From NCBI RefSeq assembly GCF_001667585.1, contig NZ_LZJZ01000093.1:1-64000 (forward strand): a stretch of 64,000 nucleotides of DNA. The letters run 5' to 3'. A program made the position numbers and the translations under genes. The notes under the pieces are model-generated. The model had not been told where the DNA came from. It saw nothing but the letters and a program-made list of their open reading frames with translations, and ran no database searches. Positions 1-8,938 of this stretch are shown piece by piece; the first letter of the stretch is position 1; every line of letters starts with the position of its first letter. This stretch comes from Mycobacterium sp. E2733 (lineage in GTDB: Bacteria; Actinomycetota; Actinomycetes; Mycobacteriales; Mycobacteriaceae).

Positions 1-68
1 GCCGTCGACCCTCGACGAGTTCGCCTACCGGCTGTCCGGGTCCGCCGACCTCTACGAGCACACCGCGC

Positions 69-76
<8 letters not shown>
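1..76 (+). pseudogene. glgX: Short glgX fragment in inverted orientation at the window edge
   Basis: Read from base 2, the plus strand encodes about 25 residues ([19 protein letters not shown], then TARRP) that are typical of the middle of glycogen debranching enzyme GlgX, a little after the catalytic EPWD motif. Directly to the right the same gene runs on the opposite strand. The fragment matches GlgX up to about base 76, while the minus-strand gene matches down to about base 69. The two pieces therefore share about 8 bp and about 30 residues between them are missing. This is an inverted (fold-back) join, real or artefactual. Confidence 0.75.
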
Positions 77-1265
<1,189 letters not shown>

Positions 1266-1335
1266 GGCGCTTCCAATACCCTACGGCGGCCTCCCCCAAA
1301 CGGTGGATCGGGGAGGCCTTGCGGCACAGCGATTT

Positions 1336-2517
1336 TCAGGGTCTTAACATGATTTTAACCGCGCCGTCCTGCTTCTTCTGGAAGATCTCGTAGCCGTGCG
1401 GGGCCTGGTCGAGGGGCAGCACGTGCGACGCGAAGGTGTCCACGCCGAGCGGGTCGTCGTCGGTGAGCAGCGGCATGATGTCGTCCACCCACCTCTTCAC
1501 GTTCGCCTGACCCATCCGGAGGGTCACCTGCTTGTCGAACAGGGTGAGCATCGGCAGCGGGTCGGCCATCCCGCCGTACACGCCGATCAGCGATATCGTG
1601 CCGCCGCGGCGCACGATGTCGATGGCGGAGTACAGGGCGCTGAGCCGGTCCACGCCGGCGGTCTGCATGAGCCGCTTGCCGACGAAGTCCGGCAACATGC
1701 CGGCGGCCTGCTGGGCCAGCTTGGCCGCGGGGGAACCGTGCGCTTCCATGCCCACGGCGTCGATGACGGAGTCGGAGCCCCGTCCGTCGGTCAGGTCCCG
1801 GATCGCGTCCCCCAGTGAGGAGTCGAGCCGGCCCAGGTCGATGGTGTGAATGCCGCGCTGCGCGGCACGCCCGAGGCGTTCGGCCACCAGATCGACGGCG
1901 ATCACCCGATAGCCGAGGTGATCGGCGATGCGCGCGGCCATGTCGCCGATCGGCCCCAAACCGAGCACGGTGACCGTGCCACCATCCGGGATGTCGGCGT
2001 ACGCCACCGCCTGCCAGGCCGTCGGCAGCACGTCGGACAGGTAAACGAACCGCGAATCCGGCGGTCCCACAGGGACTTTGATGTGGGTGAACTGCGCCTG
2101 CGGGACTCGCAACAGCTCGGCCTGGCCGCCGGGGACCTCGCCGTAGAGCTCCGAGTAACCGAACAGCGCGGCCCCCATGCCCTGTTCGCGCACCTGGGTG
2201 ATCTCGCATTGCGTGTAGAGCCGCTTGTCGCACATGTAGCAACTGCCACAAGAGATTTGGAATGGGATGACGACCCGGTCCCCGACCCGCAGGTCGCCCG
2301 CTTCACCGCCGACTTCGCGCACGATTCCCATGGGTTCGTGTCCAAGGATGTCCCCGGGCTTCATGAAGGCCCCAAGGATCTCATACAGGTGCAGGTCGGA
2401 CCCGCAGATATTGGTCGACGTGACTTCGATGATGGCGTCGGTGGGCTTCTCGATCTTCGGGTCGGGCACCGACTCCACCCGCACGTCGCGCTTGCCGTGC
2501 CACGTGACAGCCTTCAT
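1336..2517 (-). CDS. Zinc-dependent alcohol dehydrogenase family protein
   Basis: A 393-residue medium-chain dehydrogenase of the zinc-binding class. The catalytic-zinc region shows CGSDLH and GHEPMG. A structural-zinc loop carries the spaced cysteines CGSCYMC followed by a fourth Cys (near residues 95-110). The Rossmann nucleotide-binding motif GLGPIG lies near residue 185. The length and the 'glutathione-independent formaldehyde dehydrogenase-like' layout fit NAD(P)-dependent oxidation or reduction of alcohols and aldehydes, but the substrate cannot be read from sequence. It lies 42 bp downstream of the GAF-ANTAR gene on the same strand and may be cotranscribed with it. Confidence 0.85.
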   Translation of the reverse strand: MKAVTWHGKRDVRVESVPDPKIEKPTDAIIEVTSTNICGSDLHLYEILGAFMKPGDILGHEPMGIVREVGGEAGDLRVGDRVVIPFQISCGSCYMCDKRLYTQCEITQVREQGMGAALFGYSELYGEVPGGQAELLRVPQAQFTHIKVPVGPPDSRFVYLSDVLPTAWQAVAYADIPDGGTVTVLGLGPIGDMAARIADHLGYRVIAVDLVAERLGRAAQRGIHTIDLGRLDSSLGDAIRDLTDGRGSDSVIDAVGMEAHGSPAAKLAQQAAGMLPDFVGKRLMQTAGVDRLSALYSAIDIVRRGGTISLIGVYGGMADPLPMLTLFDKQVTLRMGQANVKRWVDDIMPLLTDDDPLGVDTFASHVLPLDQAPHGYEIFQKKQDGAVKIMLRP

Positions 2518-2559
2518 GTGCGAAGCACATACCCGTCTCGCGGCCCCCGAAACGCCGCG

Positions 2560-3267
2560 TCAGCACTGCCGGCGTTTGAGTGGATGCTCGCTGTCGATCA
2601 ACGATTTCGCGATGTCGATGAGCCTGGTGTTGGATTGCTGCGAGAGCCGGGTGAGCAGTTCGAACGCTTCGACGGCGTCGAGATTGAAGCGCTCCATGAC
2701 GATGCCCTTGGCCTGCCCGATCATGTCCCGCGAGGCCAGGGCGCTGCGGAATTGGTCTTGGCGGCGCATGATTGACCACGCCAGCGCGATGTGCGTGGCG
2801 TAGACGGTGCCGAGCTCCACCGCGTCGTCGTGGAAGGCGTGCGGGGAATCGGCATAGAAGTTGAGCGCGGCCATGCTGCCGTGGTCCACGAACAACTCGA
2901 ACGACAGGATGGACCGGATCGGGGTCTGCTCGAGCGCATGCAGCCGATAACGGGGCCACCGCTTCTCTTCGGCGAGGTCCTCGACGTGCATCACGTGGTG
3001 GCTCCAGGCCGCCTCCACGCACGGCCCCTCCCCGTATCGGTTCTGGATCGAGTCCAACAGCATCGGGTACCGATGCGTGGCCGCCACATTGGTGACCGCC
3101 TTACTCCGCTCGGCCAGGGTGATCCCCGCGTACTGCGAGCCCGCCACGTGCATGACGCCGTTGCCGATGAGTTCGCTCAGCCCCGCCGCGGTGTCCGTTC
3201 CCTGGCGGTCGAGGCCGGATACCATTTCCGCGAGCTGGGCGACGACCGCCGTACTGCACTCTTGCAT
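2560..3267 (-). CDS. GAF-ANTAR domain regulator
   Basis: A 235-residue protein with an N-terminal GAF domain (about residues 15-160) and a C-terminal ANTAR domain that begins at IGQAKGIVMERF. ANTAR domains bind dual-hairpin RNAs and typically act as transcription antiterminators; the GAF domain would be the sensor. The chosen start at 3267 (MQECSTAV) has a GGGGGA Shine-Dalgarno. A longer in-frame version to 3366 would cross a very GC-rich palindrome and looks unlikely. A second ANTAR protein with a PAS sensor is encoded at 6609. No signal peptide or membrane segment is seen. Confidence 0.82.
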   Translation of the reverse strand: MQECSTAVVAQLAEMVSGLDRQGTDTAAGLSELIGNGVMHVAGSQYAGITLAERSKAVTNVAATHRYPMLLDSIQNRYGEGPCVEAAWSHHVMHVEDLAEEKRWPRYRLHALEQTPIRSILSFELFVDHGSMAALNFYADSPHAFHDDAVELGTVYATHIALAWSIMRRQDQFRSALASRDMIGQAKGIVMERFNLDAVEAFELLTRLSQQSNTRLIDIAKSLIDSEHPLKRRQC

Positions 3268-3616
3268 AGCATCCCCCTGTCGAAGGTCTGCCCCCCCGGG
3301 GGGGCGACCCCCGGGGCGGCGAATACGGGCACACTCCTTCCCGAGAGCCACGCCTCGTTTATCCAAGTCTTCTTGTGATCATTTCGGTGTCAACCCAGCA
3401 AACGAAATCAATGGGCCAAATAGCGAAGCGCAAGCCTCGCGCGCCCAGGCTACCGGTGCCCCCGGCCGCAAACCGCCAACGACCTTGCGCACTTGCACTG
3501 AATGCACGTAATGCATTGCTATCAAACATATTTGGGGACATCGCCGCGATGGTTCCCGCGAGCCCGCGCTGGGATGCCCCGGTCCGGACCCGGCAATCGT
3601 CCTACACTGGCGATTA
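3268..3616. other. Intergenic region between divergent GAF-ANTAR and NDH-2-like genes
   Basis: This 349 bp gap has no convincing gene. Next to the GAF-ANTAR start it holds a run of C7G7 (around 3290-3305) followed by CCCCCGGGG, which would form strong hairpins in the minus-strand leader RNA. The right half is unusually AT-rich for the window and has AATGCA repeats near 3500-3515. That half is the likely promoter area for the plus-strand gene. No clear DosR box was found. Confidence 0.5.
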
Positions 3617-4927
3617 ATGACCTCGATAGTGATCGTCGGCAGCGGCTTCACCGGATTCACCTGCGCGCACCGCCTGGCCCGCATCCTGCGGCGACGGCGC
3701 GTACAGGCCGACATCACGATCATCTCCCCGGTCGACTACATGCTGTACACGCCGTTGTTGCCCGACGTCGCCGGCGGCGTCGTCGATGCCCGCTTTGTGG
3801 CGATCCCGTTGGCCAACACCCTCAAAGGCGTGCACGCGGTGCGCGGCCGCGTGGATGGCGTGGACTTCGCCCGGCGCACCGTGACATGGTGCGATCCCGA
3901 AGAACGCAGCCACACCCTGGCCTGGGATCGGTTGGTGCTGACGCCGGGTTCGGTGACACGGCTGTTCGATGTGCCGGGCCTCGCGACCTGCGCGCGCGGA
4001 CTGAAGACCACCGCCGAGGCCCTCTACCTGCGAGACCACTTCGTCGAGCAGCTCGAGCTGGCCAATATCGAGAACGACCCCCGCGTGGCCCAAGCCCGGC
4101 GCACAGTCGTCGTGGTCGGGGCCTCCTATTCGGGCACCGAACTGGTGGCTCAGCTGCGGGCGCTGGCCGACGCGGCCGCCAAGCAGATGAGCTTCGACCC
4201 CGCCGCCGTCCGGTTCGTGCTCCTCGATCTGGCCGAGCAGGTGATGCCGGAAGTCGGCAAGAAGCTGGGCGATGCCGCGCAGAAGGTGCTCCGCCGGCGC
4301 GGGATCGACGTTCGACTCGGCCTCACGCTCAAGGAAGCGCATGGCGATCACGTTGTGCTGAGCGATGATTCGCGCATCGACACCCGCACGGTCGCCTGGG
4401 TGACCGGCGTGACCGGCGCACCGCTGATCCAGGGTCTGGGCTTGCCGACCGAGCGGGGCCGGCTCAAAGTGCAGCCCGATCTGCAGGTGCCGGATCACCC
4501 GGACGTGTTCGCGGCCGGCGACGCGGCCGCGGTTCCCGACCTGACCCAGCCCGGAAAGATCACGCCGCCCACCGCCCAGCACGCCACCCGCCAGGGCAAG
4601 GTGCTGGCCCGCAACGTGGCGGCCAGCCTCGGTCACGGCACGGCCAAGCAGTACAAGCACCGCAACCTGGGTCTGGTGGTGGACCTGGGACCGTGGAACG
4701 CGGTGGCCAACCCGATGAACATCCACCTTTCGGGGCTGCCGGCGAAGATCGTGACCCGGGCCTACCACCTGTATGCGATCCCGCGCGGCGTCAACCGGTG
4801 GGCGGTTTCGCTGGCCTACCTGACCGACGCGCTGTTCGCCCGGTCGGTGGTCTCCATCGGGTTGTCCTCCGAGGAGGACGCGCAGTTCGCGGCCAGCGAG
4901 GGCATCCCGATGCCGAAGACCGGCTGA
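3617..4927 (+). CDS. NAD(P)/FAD-dependent oxidoreductase, NDH-2-like
   Basis: A 436-residue two-dinucleotide-binding-domain flavoprotein. The FAD motif GSGFTGF sits at the extreme N-terminus (residues 8-14). A second Rossmann motif, VVGASYSGTE, lies near residues 163-172. The C-terminal FAD contact AAGDAAAVPD is near residue 300. The arrangement and size fit type II NADH dehydrogenases (NDH-2), which pass electrons from NADH to quinone at the membrane face without pumping protons. Other members of this superfamily (sulfide:quinone reductase-like) cannot be excluded. It is transcribed alone; the next gene is convergent after 7 bp. Confidence 0.78.
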   Translation: MTSIVIVGSGFTGFTCAHRLARILRRRRVQADITIISPVDYMLYTPLLPDVAGGVVDARFVAIPLANTLKGVHAVRGRVDGVDFARRTVTWCDPEERSHTLAWDRLVLTPGSVTRLFDVPGLATCARGLKTTAEALYLRDHFVEQLELANIENDPRVAQARRTVVVVGASYSGTELVAQLRALADAAAKQMSFDPAAVRFVLLDLAEQVMPEVGKKLGDAAQKVLRRRGIDVRLGLTLKEAHGDHVVLSDDSRIDTRTVAWVTGVTGAPLIQGLGLPTERGRLKVQPDLQVPDHPDVFAAGDAAAVPDLTQPGKITPPTAQHATRQGKVLARNVAASLGHGTAKQYKHRNLGLVVDLGPWNAVANPMNIHLSGLPAKIVTRAYHLYAIPRGVNRWAVSLAYLTDALFARSVVSIGLSSEEDAQFAASEGIPMPKTG

Positions 4928-4934
4928 GCGCGGC

Positions 4935-5471
4935 TCAGCCCTCGGCCGACCGCTGCGCCATCGAGTAGGCGAGCTGGAGGAAGTCGGCGCCGGTCAACAC
5001 GGTGAAGACGCCGGCGATCAGGCGGGTGAACCGGGGAGCGAAGACCAGGCCGATGGCGAAGCCGGTCGCCACCCACATATCCAGGCAGAACGGACACGTC
5101 AGCAGTTCTCCCAGGCTGTGCCGCAACGGGCTCTCGTCCCGGACCTCCTCCATGACCTCGGCCGGTCCGCCGCTGCCCGCGAACCTGGTGAACGGCGCGC
5201 GCAACGGGCTCGTCACCGCGTCCTTGGTCAGCGTCCGCGAGAGCTTGTGGGTGCCCAGGGTGACCGTGATCAGGTCCTGGATCCGCCACCGTGTCGGCAA
5301 GGTGCGCCCGGTGACCAGCGCGGCCGCGGTCGCGACGGCAACCACGACGGTGTAGATCGCCAGCACCGCCACGTAGCCGCCCAGCGGCCGGGGCTCGTCC
5401 CCGCGGTATTCGTCCGCTTCGCGCCGTGCGCCGTCGACCACCTGGCTCTTGGCCTCCGCCACGTCTCCCAT
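4935..5471 (-). CDS. DUF1360 family membrane protein
   Basis: A 178-residue protein with a charged N-terminus and hydrophobic segments near residues 33-53 (YVAVLAIYTVVVAVATAAAL) and 130-160. It includes the conserved LTCPFCLDMWV cysteine motif and HKLSRTLTKDAVTSPLRAPFT, both hallmarks of DUF1360. The function of the family is unknown; members are often annotated as sporulation- or stress-related membrane proteins. The stop is 7 bp from the convergent upstream gene. The ATG at 5471 is preceded by AAGGAG. Confidence 0.75.
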   Translation of the reverse strand: MGDVAEAKSQVVDGARREADEYRGDEPRPLGGYVAVLAIYTVVVAVATAAALVTGRTLPTRWRIQDLITVTLGTHKLSRTLTKDAVTSPLRAPFTRFAGSGGPAEVMEEVRDESPLRHSLGELLTCPFCLDMWVATGFAIGLVFAPRFTRLIAGVFTVLTGADFLQLAYSMAQRSAEG

Positions 5472-5548
5472 TGGATCTCCTTCAGCTCAAGGGCACCGCA
5501 GGCTGGGTACCCGAACTCGGTGAGCGCAATCCGGGGACCGCGGCGCCC

Positions 5549-5923
5549 TCAGCCGGCCCCGTCGGCCTCCTGGGTGACCTTCGCGGTTTTGGCGGCCTTC
5601 CGCAGGGTCCGGTTGGTGGACCGTAGGTCGGTGTTGGCGGCCGAGAGCGTCGCGTTGTGATCCTCGAGGTCGAGGATCCGGGCAATACCGGCCAGGTTGA
5701 TGCCGGCGCCGACCAGCTCGCTGATGCGCTTGAGCCGGGCCAGGTCGTCGGCGCTGTAGCGGCGGGTCCCGCCGTTGCTTCGCGCCGGCGTGACCAGCCC
5801 GTAACGCTCGTACAGGCGTAGCGACTGCACCGGGATGCCCGAGAGTTCGGCGGCCACCGAGATGCCATACACGCCGTGATCGGGCGCCGGGGCGCCGAAC
5901 TCGCCGCGTTGGTCGGTCATCAC
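5549..5923 (-). CDS. MerR-family regulator, HspR-like
   Basis: A 124-residue MerR-type DNA-binding protein. The winged helix is GISVAAELSGIPVQSLRLYERYG, shown here in pieces: GISVAAELSG, then LRLYERYGLVTPAR, and the wing GTRRYSADDLARL. A short predicted coiled coil rich in N/T/L follows (about residues 85-110). HspR of actinobacteria has this compact architecture and represses heat-shock genes. Here the gene diverges from hsp18, 142 bp away, which supports a role as its regulator. Start choice between 5923 and 5920 (MMTDQ/MTDQ) is not resolved. No metal-binding C-terminal cysteines of the classical MerR type are seen. Confidence 0.8.
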   Translation of the reverse strand: MMTDQRGEFGAPAPDHGVYGISVAAELSGIPVQSLRLYERYGLVTPARSNGGTRRYSADDLARLKRISELVGAGINLAGIARILDLEDHNATLSAANTDLRSTNRTLRKAAKTAKVTQEADGAG

Positions 5924-5968
5924 ACGTCTCCTCGAAGCTACCTGGCCTAGAAAATCTATTTATCACAC

Positions 5969-5997
5969 TTGCATGAGTATGTCGATAGTGCTATACC
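5969..5997 (+). promoter_or_regulatory. Candidate sigma-A-type promoter of hsp18
   Basis: TTGCAT (5969-5974) and TATACC (5992-5997) are separated by 17 bp, which is ideal spacing for a housekeeping promoter reading toward hsp18. The -35 region also contains CTTGCATGAGT, which resembles a compressed half of the HspR HAIR element (CTTGAGT). Inferred from sequence alone. Confidence 0.45.
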
Positions 5998-6001
5998 AAA
6001 T

Positions 6002-6019
6002 CTATGTCATTGGACATAG
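6002..6019. promoter_or_regulatory. Inverted repeat, candidate operator for the MerR/HspR-like protein
   Basis: CTATGTC-ATTG-GACATAG is a perfect 7+7 inverted repeat with a 4 bp centre. It begins 5 bp after the candidate -10 box, so it overlaps the expected transcription start of hsp18. This is the natural place for a repressor. It lies between the divergent regulator and its likely target. Confidence 0.5.
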
Positions 6020-6065
6020 GTAATAGCCAGACCACAACCTAGATTGAAGTGAGAGGGTGACCACC

Positions 6066-6515
6066 ATGCTGATGCGTACCGACCCCTTCCGTGACCTCGA
6101 CCGCTTTACCCAGCAGGTATTCGGCACGGCCGCCCGACCGGCGGTGATGCCGATGGACGCCTGGCGCCAGGGCGAGGAATTCGTCGTCGAGTTCGACCTG
6201 CCCGGCATAAACGCCGACTCGCTCGACATCGACATCGAGCGCAACGTCGTGACCGTGCGCGCCGAGCGGCCCGCGCTTGACCCGGACCGCGAGATGTTGG
6301 CCACCGAGCGCCCGCGCGGGGTGTTCAGCCGGCAGTTGGTTCTCGGCGAGAACCTCGACACCGACAAGATCGAGGCGTCCTACCGCGAAGGCGTTCTGCG
6401 GCTGCACATTCCGGTCGCCGAGCGGGCGAAGCCGCGCAAGATCACCGTCGGGCGCGGCGACGGGCAGACGGCCATCAACGAAAACGCCTCGCAACACGAG
6501 GTCATCAACGCCTGA
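6066..6515 (+). CDS. hsp18: Small heat shock protein Hsp18 (18 kDa antigen family)
   Basis: A 149-residue alpha-crystallin-type chaperone that would hold unfolding proteins in an ATP-independent way. The sequence ([45 protein letters not shown]) is very close to the M. leprae 18 kDa antigen and M. avium-complex Hsp18, which is 148 residues. The C-terminal IxI/V-type anchor region is not typical. The start at 6066 has GAGAGGG at 9 bp; a GTG at 6057 is possible but has poorer spacing. M. tuberculosis has no close equivalent of this paralogue, so it points to a nontuberculous mycobacterium. Confidence 0.9.
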   Translation: MLMRTDPFRDLDRFTQQVFGTAARPAVMPMDAWRQGEEFVVEFDLPGINADSLDIDIERNVVTVRAERPALDPDREMLATERPRGVFSRQLVLGENLDTDKIEASYREGVLRLHIPVAERAKPRKITVGRGDGQTAINENASQHEVINA

Positions 6516-6608
6516 GCACCGGGTGGACAGGCGGCGGCTCGGGTCCGTGCCGAACTCACGGGCCGCCGCCCTCCGCCGGTATCGGGGCGCCAGGAGGCAA
6601 GGTGCGAG

Positions 6609-7289
6609 ATGAAGTGGGAACTGGACGGTCAAACGGCTGACGTCGAACGGGCGTTGGCCGGCGGTGCCGCGCAGCCGGCCGGGTGGTTTCGCTTCCACTT
6701 CACCGACCAGCGCTGGGAGTGGTCGGAACAGGTGCAGCGGATGCACGGGTATGAGCCCGGCAGCGTGACGCCCACCACCGATCTGGTGCTCTCGCACAAG
6801 CATCCGGACGACCGTGGGCAGGTCGCCGCCACCATCGATCAGATCGTCAACACCCGGCGGGCGTTCAGCACTCGCCATCGGATCATCGACACCGCCGGCA
6901 AGGTGCACCACGTCATCGTGGTGGGTGACCGGTTCTTCGATGACGACGGTGACGTCGTCGGAACGCACGGGTTTTACATCGACGTCTCCCCGGCCGCGGG
7001 ACAGGTGAACGAGGAGATCGTCAGCGCCAGGCTTGCCGAGATCAACGAGAACCGGGCCGGGATCGAACAGGCCAAGGGCATGCTGATGCTGATCTACGGC
7101 CTCAGTGAGGGCGCGGCCTTCGATTTGCTCAGATGGCTTTCGCAGGAGGCGAATATCAAGCTACGGCTGCTCGCCGAGCAGATCGCCGAAGACTTCCGCT
7201 GTGCCGGCCTGCCCCTCGATGCCCAATCGGAGTTCGACCATCTACTGCTAACCGCCCATCGACGCGTCAGCCAGTCCGACGTGTCATGA
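6609..7289 (+). CDS. PAS-ANTAR domain regulator
   Basis: A 226-residue protein. Residues 25-125 form a PAS fold (WFRFHFTDQRWEWSEQVQRM, then HPDDR, and GTHGFYIDVS). The C-terminal ANTAR domain begins near EQAKGMLMLIYGLSEGAA. PAS would sense a ligand or redox state and ANTAR would bind a dual-hairpin RNA in a target leader. It lies 93 bp after hsp18. Its last bases overlap the convergent WS/DGAT gene by 6 bp (7284-7289). With the GAF-ANTAR gene at 2560 this makes two ANTAR regulators within 5 kb. Confidence 0.82.
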   Translation: MKWELDGQTADVERALAGGAAQPAGWFRFHFTDQRWEWSEQVQRMHGYEPGSVTPTTDLVLSHKHPDDRGQVAATIDQIVNTRRAFSTRHRIIDTAGKVHHVIVVGDRFFDDDGDVVGTHGFYIDVSPAAGQVNEEIVSARLAEINENRAGIEQAKGMLMLIYGLSEGAAFDLLRWLSQEANIKLRLLAEQIAEDFRCAGLPLDAQSEFDHLLLTAHRRVSQSDVS

Positions 7290-8666
7290 CGCCTTGCGGC
7301 GCCGGATGCGGGCGGCCGCGATCAATTGCGCCATCCCCTTCTCGATGCCGGCGGCGAGCGCGTCGATGTCGGGCGCCGTGTCGTAGTCGGCGGTGATTCC
7401 GAAGACGAAACTGTCGGCATAGCTGAGCATCCCGACACCGGTGCGCACCTGAAGGGCTATCGGCGGGACCGGCAACAGCTCCAGCACCCGGCGGCCCATC
7501 AGCCGCTGCCGGCTCCGTGGGCCGGGAACATTGCTCGCCAGGGCGACGACCGCTCGTTGCGGTAACCGGGAGAGCAAGCGAATTGCCCACGCGGACACCG
7601 CAAACGGGGTGCGCCGCGCCGCCACCACCAACGCGCTGCCACCCTCGCTCTGCCCGCTCGCCTTTGCGTGGGTGAGCCGGTCATGCACCAGTTTCAGCTG
7701 TTGCACCGGGTCCGCCTCGTCGACGGGCAGCAACGGTAGCATCGCCGAGACCCGGTTGCCGGCGACATTGAAGTGGTCCACGGCGCGCACGGAGACGGGA
7801 ACGAGCGTGCGCAGCGAGTCTCGGCCCGGTTGTTCCCCGCGCGCCAGCAAGACGGCGCGATAACTGTTGGTAATCGCTGCCAGCGCAACGTCGTTGAGGG
7901 TGACGCCGAATGCCCGGGCGACCTTGTTCATGTCCCTCAGCCGGGCGCGGGCCACGCTGTACCGCCGCATCGCGGTGACCGGCCCGTTCAGCGACGATTG
8001 AGGCGCGGGGCGCATCAGTGCGGTGGCCAGTTCGGCCGCCCCGATCGCCGCGTGTTCGGCCGCGGTCACCGCGCCGAACGCGCTTCGGCCGATTCCGGTC
8101 GCCCAACTCAAGGGGTTCAGGCTGATCTTGGACAGATCCGCCCCGCGCCGAACCGCCTTCCTGGCGGCGCCGACGTCGACGGCGAAGGTGCCGCCCTCAC
8201 CGTCGTCGCCGAACTTGGCGAACAGCTGCGCCATCGCGATACCGTCGGCGATGCAGTGATGAATCTTGGTGAGCACCGCCCACCGGTTTTCGCTGAGCCC
8301 CTCGATGATCCAGGACTCCCACAGCGGGCGTTCACGATCGAGTCGGCGCTCCATCAACGACGCGATCATCTCGAACAGCTCCGGGTCGCCGCCCGGGTGC
8401 GGCAGCGCGACGCGGTGCAGATGCCGCGAGAGGGCGAAGTGCGGGTCGTCCGTCCATTCCGGCGGCCGCAGGTCGAGCGGGTGGGTCCGCAGGACCTGCC
8501 TGCAGCGCGGAACCGTCGCGACCCGCTCGCCGAATTCGGCGACGAACTCCTCGTACGTCGGGGCCGGTCCCTCCACGACCGACACGCCGCCCACCGCCAG
8601 GCTGATGTGCGGATCGGAGTCCTCGACCTCCAGGAAGCCGGCGTCCAGTGCGGTCAATTGCTCCAT
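7284..8666 (-). CDS. Wax ester synthase/diacylglycerol acyltransferase (WS/DGAT)
   Basis: A 460-residue acyltransferase of the bacterial WS/DGAT (Tgs) family, which makes triacylglycerol or wax esters from acyl-CoA. The catalytic HHxxxDG motif is HHCIADG at residues 136-142. Other family marks are PLWESW before it, LNDVALAAITN, and NVPGPR near residue 370. The length matches the family. The start is MEQLTALDAGFL at 8666; the longer open frame upstream is not conserved-looking. A DosR-box-like site lies 36 bp upstream, as for tgs1 (Rv3130c) in M. tuberculosis, so hypoxia induction for lipid storage is likely. Confidence 0.9.
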   Translation of the reverse strand: MEQLTALDAGFLEVEDSDPHISLAVGGVSVVEGPAPTYEEFVAEFGERVATVPRCRQVLRTHPLDLRPPEWTDDPHFALSRHLHRVALPHPGGDPELFEMIASLMERRLDRERPLWESWIIEGLSENRWAVLTKIHHCIADGIAMAQLFAKFGDDGEGGTFAVDVGAARKAVRRGADLSKISLNPLSWATGIGRSAFGAVTAAEHAAIGAAELATALMRPAPQSSLNGPVTAMRRYSVARARLRDMNKVARAFGVTLNDVALAAITNSYRAVLLARGEQPGRDSLRTLVPVSVRAVDHFNVAGNRVSAMLPLLPVDEADPVQQLKLVHDRLTHAKASGQSEGGSALVVAARRTPFAVSAWAIRLLSRLPQRAVVALASNVPGPRSRQRLMGRRVLELLPVPPIALQVRTGVGMLSYADSFVFGITADYDTAPDIDALAAGIEKGMAQLIAAARIRRRKAS

Positions 8667-8701
8667 GGTGCTACCTTCCCCGCCGCAATGCCCTGCTGGC
8701 A

Positions 8702-8716
8702 GGGCCGTAAGTCCTC
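8702..8716 (-). promoter_or_regulatory. DosR box upstream of WS/DGAT
   Basis: GGGCCGTAAGTCCTC matches the DosR palindrome (GGGACTWWAGTCCC type) at most conserved positions. It sits 36 bp upstream of the WS/DGAT start on the minus strand. Confidence 0.7.
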
Positions 8717-8938
8717 TACTACTGAGGCCAAACGGCGGCTGTGGCGGCGCGCCCCCGGCCATATTGTGAGGGGGGTGACGGGAGAGCAATTGAGCAGCGC
8801 GGCAGCCGCTTTCGCCGCCGCGTCCCACATCGGTCTGCCCGCACTGCCCGGCCTCCACGGACTACGTCTGGATCATGCGAAAAGCGAACAGCGTTAGCTA
8901 CGACGCGTATTGATGCAACCTGCCGGAGGAAGAACACC

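Noticed and set aside
8859-8871. GGACTACGTCTGG as a DosR box for PEP synthase
   Set aside because: Only a partial match to the palindrome; kept as a note in the gene entry but not called.
8776-8898. A 40-residue GTG ORF between WS/DGAT and PEP synthase
   Set aside because: No Shine-Dalgarno of quality, Ala-rich low-information sequence, and no coupling to the next gene.
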